Assembly (NCBI GenBank): GCA_951213105.1 | Contig: OX578144.1 | Span: forward strand, 84,767,015 to 84,831,014 | Direction: 5' to 3' | DNA from: Amaurobius ferox | Lineage: Eukaryota > Arthropoda > Arachnida > Araneae > Amaurobiidae | DNA: 64,000 nt | Shown here: positions 32,813 to 43,810 of the stretch, piece after piece | Numbering within the stretch: the stretch's first letter is position 1 | How the letters are laid out: the number at the start of each line of letters is the position of its first letter | Position numbers and translations under genes: made by a program | The notes under the pieces: model-generated | What the model saw: only the letters and a program-made list of their open reading frames with translations | What the model was told of the DNA's origin: nothing | The model's database searches: none

Positions 32813-33363
32813 CCATCTTCAGCATTCTTCATAGACCATCTAGTGGAAAGATTCGCGAACGACTGTTTTATGTTAACTTCAGAATTATTCTTCCGGCAGT
32901 GCATTTCAATTTAGTCCTTCTACTTTTGTGATTTCTTCACTTATATTTTTTGATAATTTTATAAATTATCTATTTCATTACAATAAACAATTTGAAATTT
33001 AACATTGTGAAATTTAAATTTTGTATGACGCTGAATAAAAATTTAGTCGGAAAAATTATCCTCTCTGTTTATAATCTTTCTATAATCTTTCTCATCTTCA
33101 GCATTCTTCATAGACCATCTAGTGGAAAGATTCGCGAACGACTGTTTTATGTTAACTTCAGAATTATTCTTCCGGCAGTGCATTTCAATTTAGTCCTTCT
33201 ACTTTTGTGATTTCTTCACTTATATTTTTTGATAATTTTATAAATTATCTATTTCATTACAATAAACAATTTGAAATTTAACATTGTGAAATTTAAATTT
33301 TGTATGACGCTGAATAAAAATTTAGTCGGAAAAATTATCCTCTCTGTTTATAATCTTTCTATA
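32813..33363. repeat. Tandem duplication, 279-bp period
   Basis: CATCTTCAGCATTCTTCATA starts at 32814 and 33093, and the next ~265 bases are essentially identical, ending TATAATCTTTCTATA. A very recent event. The related sequence at 47928 has only one unit, so duplication followed the split of the two SegS copies. Confidence 0.93.
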
Positions 33364-34960
33364 CCATACGTATTTATCTAAAACAAATAATTTCGGAGCG
33401 ATAAACGTGTTTTCTATTTCTGAGTACTCTTTTATACATTGCCTGAGATTCTTGCACATTTTCTAAATTGTTATCTGTAAACACGCAACTAATTAGGTGG
33501 TCAAAATTTCATATGGATCAACAATGGCAATTCGGCTTCAGAGCGTATTTTATGTAGAGAAGGAATTGAGTGAGATAATCGGAATATAAGAAATTTTATA
33601 AGGAAATATAACTTTCTCGTATGTATTTTTAATTGTTTGAAATACACCGTTTGAAAAAATAAATAAAACACACTGAAGCAAGCTTTTGATTGGAATGAAA
33701 TTTAATGTGAACTATGCAGATGCAGAGTTAAAGAAGTGTTTCAATACCGCACAGAAAATCTTTGAGAAAGCAAGCATGGGCGGGCATTATTGTTTTAGTA
33801 AATGACTCCTTACAGACGCGACTTGAAAAGCAAAATAACAAGTCGCAGAATCTGTTGTATGTATTGCTTATCTGCTAACGTATCTCGTACCACAATTAGA
33901 ATCTTGTTGTTGTAGGAGCTGGCTCTGTATACCATTGCACCAGGAGTAATGACGGTGTGTTGCTCTTTTCTATAACCCGGAAAGGAACAGACAGAAGCGG
34001 GATTTGCCACTGAAAATATTCGATGCTATTTGCGTGTTACCCATAGAGGGCTTGGTTCCATTCCATATGGAGACGCCGGAATAGGATGCTATAAGGCCCA
34101 CATCTTAAAAGGCGATGAGAGTGCAATCCTGTTTCCGCCAGGCATTTTTCAAAAGTTCATTGCTCCGTAGCCGGCCATCCATCTTGCTGCTCTAAGTCTT
34201 CGGACGAGTCGGCTGGCCTGGGCTTTCGACATTGCTCCATAGGAAATGCTACATCTCGTTGGAGGGTGAATAGTGATGCTGTGGGAGCGATTTAGTTTTG
34301 TCTCATTGTCAACCGCAGTTCTGGCTGTTGCTCTCCTGTGCCAGAGCTTTCGAGGAATATATATGTAATTTCATGTAACCACTACTGCCAGCATTATGCT
34401 ATGGCGGCATCAGTACAGCCCAGATGGCGTACGATTCTTTTACACGACCTGTTTCCAAAAGCCCCACATTGCGACCCCTCTCAATGTCGAGCAGTTGAGT
34501 GTAATGTGTTCTAGTGAATGGTTTAGGGATCATTGGCGGCTACTGAAATAAATGCATCAGCGACAACTATTAAAATGTTCACAGAGTGTGTCTGACATAT
34601 CTTACTTAGATCATGAGATGTGCAAGTCAAATGCATTGCGTGAACGACTTAATCTTTCATTGGCGTTCAAACTTGAATCATTTCTTTGCTAGTCGAAAAG
34701 GGATTTCGCATACCATTTTTCCTTTGTTCTGGGGAAATTTTATTGAGGTGATTTCATTTTTTCGTTCGTTATGGAGGGACTTTGGATTGATTTTATACAT
34801 GCATCTATTGTAAAGTATATTTTGATAAGAAATTAAGCGTTAAAAATTCAAACTAAATCAATTTAACATATATCTTCACTGATTTGGTGACTGACTCTGA
34901 ATTGGGTACAAAACATAGTTTTCTTTGTAAAAAATGTACTAAAAAACACAAGCAATATTT
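32878..34960 (+). repeat. SegS copy 1
   Basis: Corresponds in order to 47928-49440: CAGAATTATTCTTCCGGCAG, CTCGTATGTATTTTTAAT, CACACTGAAGCAAGCTTTTG, AAAGCAAGCATGGGCGGGC, GGCGGCATCAGTACAGCCC, CTCAATGTCGAG, CATTGGCGTTCAAA and TTTGGATTGATTTTATACAT. It keeps 33876-34401, which copy 2 lacks, and runs into a RepE-like block (TTTCTTTGTAAAAAATGTAC) before the hAT remnant begins. No frame is conserved between copies. Confidence 0.82.
33876..34401. other. Segment present only in SegS copy 1
   Basis: About 526 bases, less AT-rich than the flanks, absent from 48890 where the flanks join directly (GGTTATCTGCT then TTGGCGGCATCAG). No terminal repeats or target duplication are visible, so it may be ancestral sequence deleted from copy 2. 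No open frame of note. Confidence 0.5.
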
Positions 34961-35094
34961 CTTATGTCTTGCAGTTTTTGCGTAACACTTTTTGCATAAT
35001 TTAAAGCCGATGATGGATCATGAGATGGTTTTTGAAGATAAAGTGACAAAGACAAAATAAAACTAAGAAGCTCTTTGCATACCAAAAGAGAAAC

Positions 35095-36685
35095 TAAAAA
35101 TGATGTTTTTCAATTGCTGAAAGTAAGAGTTCTGCAGTAGTTGAAACACTTTTATTTGATTCGGCTCTTTATTGTAAACTAGGAACAATTGCGTCGAATA
35201 ATTCGTTGAAAACAATAATCGTGTCATGTCTTTCCAGAAATCATGTTTTACATAATTTAAGAAATCGACTTTTTCAACTGTCTGGTAGAATACAGTTAAT
35301 GTTATTTTTTATAATATGGCCTGCATAAGTATTATTTCGAAATAAATTGCATATTTCGCTTATAGTACCATTGCAATTTCTAAAGATGGAATTGGTAGAG
35401 ATGACGACAAAGCAAGATTCAAACTATGATTGGCACAATGAACGTACATAGCTTTAGGATAAATTTCTTTTAAATTGGCCTGAACCCCATTAATTTCTGC
35501 TCTCATATTGGCCGTTCCATCTTAATCTTGCCCGACAAGTTTGCTCATGTCAAGTTCCAGATGTTGGCACTGATTTAGAAGAGTGTTCTTCAGTTCTTTT
35601 GCGGATAAATCGAACACTGGAACGAAGGTCAAAGAATGATCGCTTACTATATTATTTACGTTCACGTACTTAACATATAATGAAAATTGTTCGACACCAG
35701 AGATATCTAAGTTTTCGTGAGCTAAAATGCTAAAATACTCTGAATTGTTGACTTCGTCGACAATGCTTTTTTGAATGATATTTCCACAAATTTCAAGTAT
35801 TTCGTTTTGAATAATAGGACTAACGTAGGATGTAATTTTTTGCAATTTAATATATGTTATTTTAATGTTTCTTCTCCCTTATTTGCTCGGAAGCGTAACA
35901 GAACGCAAAAATTTCCATCATTATTTTCCGGTCTTTCTAAAGTTAAAGGACCACTTTCTTCATCCCCACGAATTGCAATTTCTTGTTGTCCACAAAAATT
36001 TAGCAACTGAATTATTGGCATTATAATAGCTCTATTGTTTTCAATTTCTTTTTTGCGATTACAATCAATTATACTCGCAATATCTTTTTTCTCACTTGCC
36101 ATACTGCTTGAAAAATGTTCAGTTACAATTTCACATTTTTTGTGGTAAGATGCCCTTTGATGTTCATTAAACTTTTGAATAGCATCTTTCCATTTTATGA
36201 AAGGATTAGCAACAAGAGAGATAGTGCTTTGATGCGACCCTTTTCCTACAGCTTCGCTACAAAAAATACGCAATATTTATAAAATGCTCCATCATACATT
36301 TTGGAATATGCCAGCCATCTCCATTTTTTTAACTAATGATGCTGAAATCTTAAATGTTTTTTATTATTTTCACGCACAGGGAATATGTGGAGATTAGTGG
36401 GAATGAATATATTGTTTAAGAACTGCATTCTTAATTCTTTTGTATCGCAATTCGGTGAAAAAATTCATTTGCTATGTCTCCAATATCCTTAACGATTTGC
36501 GAAGAGTCAAAACTGTTACCTGGTGATGTGGTAACAGCTTTATTTGAAGGATCTGAAGTGACGAATTTGGTTACTTCAACGACAGGAATTTTCTTTCTTT
36601 TACTGCTGCTAGAAAAGGGCGTATCGTCCTGACACAATAATCCACATATCGGCTTGAAAAAAATTTCAATTCGGGTTCGTTTCAT
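35095..36685 (-). pseudogene. hAT transposase, ZMYM/DUF4371 type (pseudogene)
   Basis: Starts at 36685 with a basic, serine-rich leader (MKRTRIEIFFKPICG). After a frameshift, about 36250-36345 reads WLKKWRWLAYSKMYDGAFY and KYCVFF, matching the TTF-type zinc-finger region of this group (usual ...WLxYSxxxDGAFCKYCVLF) with its first cysteine changed to tyrosine. The frame 36273-35857 then gives VANPFIKWKDAIQKFNEHQ and GQQEIAIRGDEESG. After another shift, 35845-35522 gives YFSILAHENLDISGVEQFS, which covers the first catalytic site (family ILADETTDIS...; aspartate replaced by histidine-glutamate here). Past the stop after KLVGQD comes DGTANMRAEINGVQA and YVHCANHSLNLALS, then decay to about 35095. 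The C-terminal dimerisation block is gone. Confidence 0.85.
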
Positions 36686-37070
36686 GATTAATTATGTAAC
36701 TAATATTGGACTTATATAATTAATGCTGCACTTATCATATGCGAATATATAAGCTTTCTAAATTTAACGTAGCCCGATAATTAAACCCGATAATAAATTT
36801 TACCTAACCCGATTTTTTTAGTAACTTATTGAAAATACAGTCATGAGTGATTCAAATATATTTTATTTCATCTCTCGAACTTATTGTTGTATTTCACAGC
36901 ATAATCAAAAGCCACACTGCAAAAATGCACGCGTATAATGAAAAAAATATTAAATAATTTATTATTACGCAAGTAAAAGTAGGGAAAGGTTGAAAAAAAA
37001 TGTTTTTGAGAAAGACGCATGTCAGAAACACTAAAAAATGTTGGCTACGCATATGTTGCAAATTTCATTT

Positions 37071-37128
37071 GGGGGGGGGGGGGGGGAAAGACCGAACCCA
37101 CCAGACCCCCTCTATGAATACGCCCTTG
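37071..37128. repeat. Poly-G tract and putative hAT right end
   Basis: A run of sixteen G (37071-37086), then AAAGACCGAACCC...CTCTATGAATACGCCCTTG. The complement of the last part, CAAGGGCGTATTCATAG, looks like a hAT-type terminus of the CAGGGGCGTA kind and lies ~390 bp upstream of the ZMYM-type transposase start. I could not find its partner on the left. Confidence 0.5.
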
Positions 37129-37136
37129 AGTTCAAA

Positions 37137-37860
37137 GAAATTAAAGAATATTTTATAAAGGTGAATTACAATGAAATATGCCAATACGCGCTTGTTAAAA
37201 ACCACCCTTAAATGCTATTAATTTGTGTTGGAATTTCATTCAGAAATTATAAAAATTCAAATAATTAAATTTGTTTAAATTATGTTTTTTTAAGTATGCC
37301 AGGTTCACGGGTTATAAGATTATTTAACAGCTCAAATGCAGTACTGATATTATAATGTATGCAGCATATATAATATTTAAAGCTGTTTACAAAATAACGA
37401 AATCACGCTCAATTGCTCAAAATAAACGCTGATGAAATTGTAGGAAACCGTACACAGGGGATTTCGCGTACACATTTTTTTATAAATAGCATCTCCTGGA
37501 AGGGACGTATAGTTCGCAATTATTTGTCTTACTTATTTCATTTTCACTGCGCGTCTATTCGGTGCAGTTTTTTAGATCTTTCAACAATTGATACCGACTC
37601 AAATTAAACGAAACTATTTATTATATAGAATATACTTTGAAAATATTATTGCTACCTATGCACAGTATACAAAAATTTATTTCGCTTTTAATTATTTTGC
37701 AATCTGTGGGGAGCTGAAATAATGTTATCCGTTTTGGTCTTAACTAAAGTTTGTTCACATAACTGTCGTTGAAAGAATTTTCTTAAGAAATGTCGAGCAA
37801 TAAATAAAATAAAATGAAATTTAGACTTAAAATGACAATATTAGAGTTGAATGTTGGGAA
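37137..37860 (+). repeat. RepD copy 2
   Basis: The most complete RepD. It holds the left part (GCTTGTTAAAAACCACCC, TTTCATTCAGAAATTATAAA), the intact site TTATGTTTTTTTAAGTATGCC where the third copy is interrupted by RepA, and the right part shared with 28625-29150. No conserved frame. Confidence 0.75.
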
Positions 37861-38134
37861 GTAACTAACCCAACGCTACATAGCCAATTTCTAAAATCCA
37901 TAAGTGCTGTTAGAAAAAGACAAACTATTTTGAAGAAATATATACGACATGTGGATGGGATATAGGAAATAGATCCTTTAATAAGTGCCGCAACCCGGGA
38001 TTTGAACATTTTACCTGTAATAAAAACGCCCCTATTGAGAATACGTTCTTCCTTTTTAGAATTGGTTGAATATAGCAGATTTCTTGTTCACATGCAGCGG
38101 GAGCATTTCCTCTTTTTGATCCCGACCATCTGAT
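37861..38134. other. No feature recognised
   Basis: Spacer between RepD and the SINE; the 60-codon minus frame 37827-38009 has no motif. Confidence 0.4.
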
Positions 38135-38376
38135 CTGTTTTTACAGCTGGGAAGTACCACCCAATTTAGATCGGTTGGGATCCACATGGATCATATCCAT
38201 CTTCCCCTTTCACCAACCTCTAAGAGGACTTACGGATCCATATATTTTAACTCCCATCCATATATTTTAAGCCCGTACTCCACGTGAACACGGGAAAAGT
38301 TTGGGCAGAGGCGGGAATCGAACTCGTGTCGTCCGAGCGCAATCTTCGTGTGCTAACCACTGGGCTATCCCACCCT
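38135..38376 (-). repeat. SINE, nearly full length
   Basis: Minus strand: GGGATAGCCCAGTGGTTAGC (A box), GAGTTCGATTCCCGCC (B-box region), CCAAACTTTTCCCGTG and CACGTGGAGTACGGG, then a 19-bp internal duplication (CCATATATTTTAA twice), then AGGTTGGTGAAAGGGGAAG to CTTCCCAGCTG. Confidence 0.85.
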
Positions 38377-38707
38377 TCGGGCGTATTTATCGTTAGCTGT
38401 GATTGCTAAAATAATACCTGCTAAAAATATCTCTCCGAAAAGTGACATTTCAAAAAATAACCGTTAGTTGCGAGTCCATCAGCTGGTAAATATGAAAACC
38501 TACTTTGAATACCAGCGCCAAAGCAAGGCTAGTGCGATCGGTGAACCCGTGCCAGGCGCAGTATCGATATAAAAGTACTGCGGCGCCTTCATGGATAAAG
38601 CATATAAGAAAAGACATGCAGTGAAAATTACTTCACACGGGGCGTCAAATAAAGTTGCTGCGTCATTGTCAAATATCAATTAGAAGGTAAATTAAATAAA
38701 AACAAAA
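38377..38707. repeat. SINE-adjacent repeat and unrecognised GC-rich piece
   Basis: 38377-38500 matches 28497-28617 (GGGCGTATTTATCGTTAGCT to CAGCTGGTAAATATGAAAA). 38510-38640 is less AT-rich (GTGCGATCGGTGAACCC, AGTACTGCGGCGCC) and unrecognised. Confidence 0.5.
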
Positions 38708-40152
38708 TCTGATGAGGGCAACACATGACTTTCCTTATATAATGTAATGAATTTACTACTTTTACAGTAAAATAAATAGGTTTTTCTTATAGTAGATACT
38801 AATATTCTTTGCAAGATATTGAATTTTCGACAATTAGTCGTCATTTTCATTGATTTAGTGACATTTTTAACCATTTGTCGAAATTTTCGTTAATTTTTCA
38901 ACATTTCAAAAAGTTGCCAAGTTGGCGACATTCCGCCATATTTGCCGCCAAAATCTCGCCAAGCGTTATGGACGAAGAAATAAGTTATTCTTACAGCAGA
39001 TAGATGACTATTGGCGTTCATATACAAAAGTATTACTTAAACTATCTTTTTTCATAAATGGAATGAGCTAGATCCACGAGAATGATGTCATCCAATTTAT
39101 CGCTTGGTATTTCATATGAAAAGTGAGCATGTTTCTCAACAGGAAATATATATTTTTTTCATTTTATATGACTTTTTGATATTTTTTTTGAAAAATGTGC
39201 AATATCTCGAGAACGGTTCATGTTAGCGTTCTAAAATTTATGTCAATCGTTTTCTAATGAAAAATTACATAAGAAATGCCCATTTGCGTAACTTTATTAC
39301 TGGTTTTGATTTTTTGACGATTTTTTTAAAATTTCATTCGAACTTTTAGGGGTGTTCTGAACATTCGATTGCGTTTAAAAACAATCTGATGTGGGCAACA
39401 CATGACTTTCCTTACATAATGTAATGAATTTACTACTTTTACAGTAAAAAAATAGCTTTTTCCTATAGTAGATACTAATATTCTTTCCAAGATATTGGAT
39501 TTTCGACAATTCGTCGTCATTTTCATTGATTTAGCGTCATTTTTATCTATTTGGCGATATTTTCGTTAACTTGGCAACATTCCAAAAAGTCGCCCAGTTG
39601 GCAACATTCCGCCAAATTCGTCGCCAAAATCTCGCCAAGCGTTATGGACGAAGAAATAAGTTGTTCTTACAGCAGATAAATGACTATTGGCGTTCAAATT
39701 CAAAAGTATTACTCAAAATATCTTTTTTCATGAATGGAACGAGCTAGATCCACGAAAATGATGTCACCCAAATCATCGCATGGTATTAAATATGAAAAGT
39801 GAACATGTTTCTCAATAGGAATTTTTTTTTAATTTAAATATGACTTTTTAATAATATTTTTGAAAAATGTGCAATATATCAAGAACGGTTCATGTTAGCG
39901 TTCAAAAATTTATGTCAATCGTTTTCTAATGAAAAATTACATCAGAAATGTCTATTTGTGCAATTTTATTAGTGGTTTTGATTTTTTGATGATTTTTTCA
40001 AAATTTCATTCGAAAATTTAGGGGGTTCTGAACATTCGATTGTGCATAAAAACAATAGGCTGCCAGTGTTTACGGATTGTGATTTTTGTACCAAATTTAG
40101 TTCGAATCGGTCCATTCGTTCGTCAGTTATCGTCTCCACAATCACACACATA

Positions 40153-40192
<40 letters not shown>

Positions 40193-40566
40193 TCACTTCA
40201 AAAATGTTTGATTCGTAATCAGGGATGCTTGAAACGTGCTTTCCCGTCGAAAACTCGATTTCGAATTTTCGACCCCGTCACAATACTTTCCTTATACATT
40301 ATGTATATAAGGAAAGTAACAATAGGCTTCCAGTGTTTACGGATTGTGACTTTTGTACCAAATTTGGTTCAAATCGGTCCATTCGTTCGTCAGTTATAGT
40401 CTCCACAGACTCTCACACACACACACACACACACAGAGACATCACTTCAAAAATGTTTGATTCGTGATCAGGGATGCTTGAAACGTGCTCTCCCGTCGAA
40501 AACTCGAATTCGAATTTTCGACCCCGTCACAATACTTTCCTTATACATTATGTATATAAGGAAAGT
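38708..40566 (+). mobile_element. RepA (outer copy), interrupted by a second RepA
   Basis: The 5' part occupies 38708-39384 and the 3' part 40318-40566. Joined, they give one RepA of about 0.92 kb, matching the length of uninterrupted copies. The break falls in the RepA motif AAAAACAATAGGC, and AACAA appears on both sides (39380-39384 and 40318-40322), so the inner element duplicated five bases of its target. The outer tail carries its own (CA)n tract (40414-40434). Confidence 0.93.
39385..40317 (+). mobile_element. RepA (inner copy), full length, both ends defined
   Basis: 933 bp from TCTGATGTGGGCAACACATG to ATGTATATAAGGAAAGT. In order: inverted-repeat block ACTTTCCTTACATAATGTA; a TTTTACAGTAAAAA tract; the TTGGCGA-rich core; GAACGAGCTAGATCCACG; an AT-rich middle; GAACATTCGATTG; GTGTTTACGGATTGTGATTT; CGTCAGTTATCGTCTCCACA; (CA)n at 40158-40188; AGACATCACTTCAAAAATG; and the terminal CTTTCCTTATACATTATGTA palindrome. 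Non-coding. Frames such as 40040-40399 translate the CA tract. Confidence 0.95.
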
Positions 40567-40571
40567 AATAA

Positions 40572-40706
40572 ATTTAAGAATACTTTAGAAATATGAATTA
40601 CAATACACGCTTGTTAAAAGTTACCAATAAGTGTTGTTAATTTGTGTTATAATTTCATTCAGAAATTATAAAAATTCAAATGATTAACTTTGCTTAATAT
40701 AGTTTT
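40572..40706 (+). repeat. RepD copy 3, left part
   Basis: ACACGCTTGTTAAAAGTTACC and ATTTCATTCAGAAATTATAA match 37137-37290. It ends at GTTTT (40702-40706), where two RepA elements intervene; the right part continues at 42531. Confidence 0.8.
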
Positions 40707-41601
40707 ACTTTCCTTATATACATAATGTATAAGGAAAGTATTGTGCCGGGATCGAAAATTCGAATTTGAGTTTTCGACGGGAGAGCACGTTTCAAGCATC
40801 TCTGATCACGAATCGAACATTTTTGAAGTGATGTCTGTGTGTGTGTGTGTGTGTGTATGTGTGTGTGTGTGTGTGTGTGTCAGTGGGCCTGTGTAGACGA
40901 TAACCGACGAACGCATGGACCGATTCGAACGAAATTTGGTAAAAAAATCACAATCCGTAAACACTGGAAGCTTATTGTTTTTATACGCAATCGAATGTTC
41001 AGAACCCCCCCCTAAATTTTCAAATGAAATTTTGAAAAAATCGTCAATAAATCACAACCAATAATAAAGTTACGTAAATAGACATTTCTTATGTAATTTT
41101 ACATTAGAAAACGACTGCTTAAATTTTAGAACGCTAACATGAACCGTTCTCGAGATATTGTACATTTAAAAAAAATATCAAAAAGTCATATAAAATAAAA
41201 TAAAAATATTTCCTATTCAGAAACATGTTCGCTTTTCATATGTAATACCATGCGATAAATTGAGTGACATCATTCTCGTGGATCTAGCTCGTTCCATTCA
41301 TGAAAAAAGATACTTTGAATAATACTTTTGTATTTGAACGCCAATAGTCATTTATTTATCTGCTGTAAGAATAACTTATTTCTTAGTGCATAACGGTTGG
41401 CGAGATTTTGGCGACGAATTTGGCGGAATGTCGCCAACTTGGCGACTTTTTTGAAATGTTGCCAAGTTAACGAAAATCTCGCCAAATGGATAAAAATTAC
41501 GCTAAATCAATGAAAATGACGATTAATTGTCGAAAATTCAATATCTTGGAAAGAATACTAGTATCTACTATAAGAAAAACCTATTTGTTGCCCACATCAG
41601 A
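40707..41601 (-). mobile_element. RepA inside RepD, first of a head-to-tail pair
   Basis: Runs from the 3' end ACTTTCCTTATATACATAAT through (TG)n at 40835-40880 to the 5' end CCCACATCAGA. It lacks about 65 bases near the 5' end (ACCTATTTGTTGCCCACATC), including the inverted-repeat block, so the 5' inner repeat is not needed for recognition of the family but may matter for movement. Confidence 0.9.
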
Positions 41602-41606
41602 TTTTT

Positions 41607-42528
41607 ACGTTCCTTATATACATAATGTATAAGGAAAGTATTGTGACGGGGTCGAAAATTCGAATTCGAGTTTTCGACGGCAGAGCACGTTTCAAGCATC
41701 CCTGATCACGAATCAAACATTTCTGAAGTGATGTCTGTGTGTGTGTGAGTGTGTGTGTCAGTGAGTCTGTGGAGACGATAACTGACGAACGAATGCACCA
41801 ATTCGAACGAAATTTGGCACAAAAATCACAATCCGTAAACACTGGAAGCCTATTGTTTTTATATGCAATCGAATGTTCAGAACCCTCCTAAATTTTCGAA
41901 TGACATTTTAAAAAAATCGTCAAAAAATCAAAACCGCTAATGAAGTTACGCAAATAGACATTTTTTATGTAATGTTTCATGAGAAAACGATTGGCATAAA
42001 TTTTAGACCTCTAACATGAACCGTTCCCGAGATATTGCTCATTTTTCAAAAAAATTATCAAAAAGTTTTATAAAATAAAAAATAAAAATATTTCCTATTG
42101 AGAAACATGTTCACTTTTCCTATGTAATACCATGGGATAAATTGGGTGACATCATTCTCGTGGATCTAGCTCGTTCCATTCATGAAAAGAAATACTTTGA
42201 GTAATTCTTTTGTATTTAAACGCCAATAGTCATTAATCTGCTGTAAGAATAACTTATTTCTCCGTCCATAACGCTTAGCGAGATTTTGGCAACGAATTTG
42301 GCGGAATGTCGCCAACTTGGCGTCATTTTTAATTGTTGCCAAATTAACAAAAATCTCGCCAAATGGATAAAAATGACGCTAAATCAATGAAAATGACGAT
42401 TAATTGAAGAAAATTCAATCTCATGGAAAGAATATAAGTATCTACTATAAGAATAATATTTTTTTTAGCTGTAAAAGTAGTAAATTCATTGCATTATATA
42501 AGGAAAGTCATGTGTTGCCCACATCAGA
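41607..42528 (-). mobile_element. RepA inside RepD, second of a head-to-tail pair
   Basis: Same orientation as its neighbour and separated from it by TTTTT only. Nearly full length, with the 3' palindrome start altered (ACGTTCC) and a short TG tract (41735-41759). Beyond 42528 the flank TGTTTTTTAATATGC rejoins RepD. Confidence 0.9.
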
Positions 42529-42945
42529 TGTTTTTTAATATGCTAAGTTCCCGCGTTTTTTACAAGATTATTTCACAGTTCAAATGAAGTACTGATATTA
42601 TAATATATGCAGTATATATAATATTTAAAGCTGTTTACAAAATAACAAAGTAGCCCTCAATTGCTCAAAATTAACGCTGATAAAATTGTTTGAAATCCTA
42701 TACTGTGGATTTCAACACGTTATTTTATAACTTGCATCTATCCAGCGTTGCCTGGAAGGGATCCATAGTTTGAAGTTATTTGTCTTACTTATTTCATTTC
42801 GCTGCGATTTTATTCGGTGCAGTTTTCGAGATGCTTTTAATTATTGGCAGAATTAGGCAGAGTCTTCGAAACTATTTATTATTTAGAATGTAATTTCAAA
42901 ATACTATTTGTATATATGCATAGTTCTTATAAAATACAGGGTGTC
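42529..42945 (+). repeat. RepD copy 3, right part
   Basis: TATGCTAAGTTCCCGCG, AGTACTGATATTATAATATATGC and AACGCTGATAAAATTG match 37296-37620. Together with 40572-40706 it gives one RepD split by the RepA pair. Confidence 0.8.
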
Positions 42946-43034
42946 CGAATATGTCCTTTAACGCCCACAACATTTTACCCCCCGCAATTCCACAGACTTA
43001 AAGCACTCGATATATGTTATACTAATTAAGACCC

Positions 43035-43810
<776 letters not shown>

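Noticed and set aside
33876..34401. Less AT-rich segment considered as an exon or transposon
   Set aside because: No open frame over 66 codons, no terminal repeats and no target duplication; kept only as an unclassified difference between SegS copies.
39385..40317. Calling RepA a canonical Helitron
   Set aside because: There is no CTRR terminus, and a 5-bp duplication at the nested insertion conflicts with the Helitron mechanism.
40040..40467. Frames containing THTHTH or VCVCVC runs in RepA copies (also 41597-41842, 52294-52807 and 59899-60219)
   Set aside because: They read through the (CA)n tract of a non-coding repeat and are not conserved in frame between copies.
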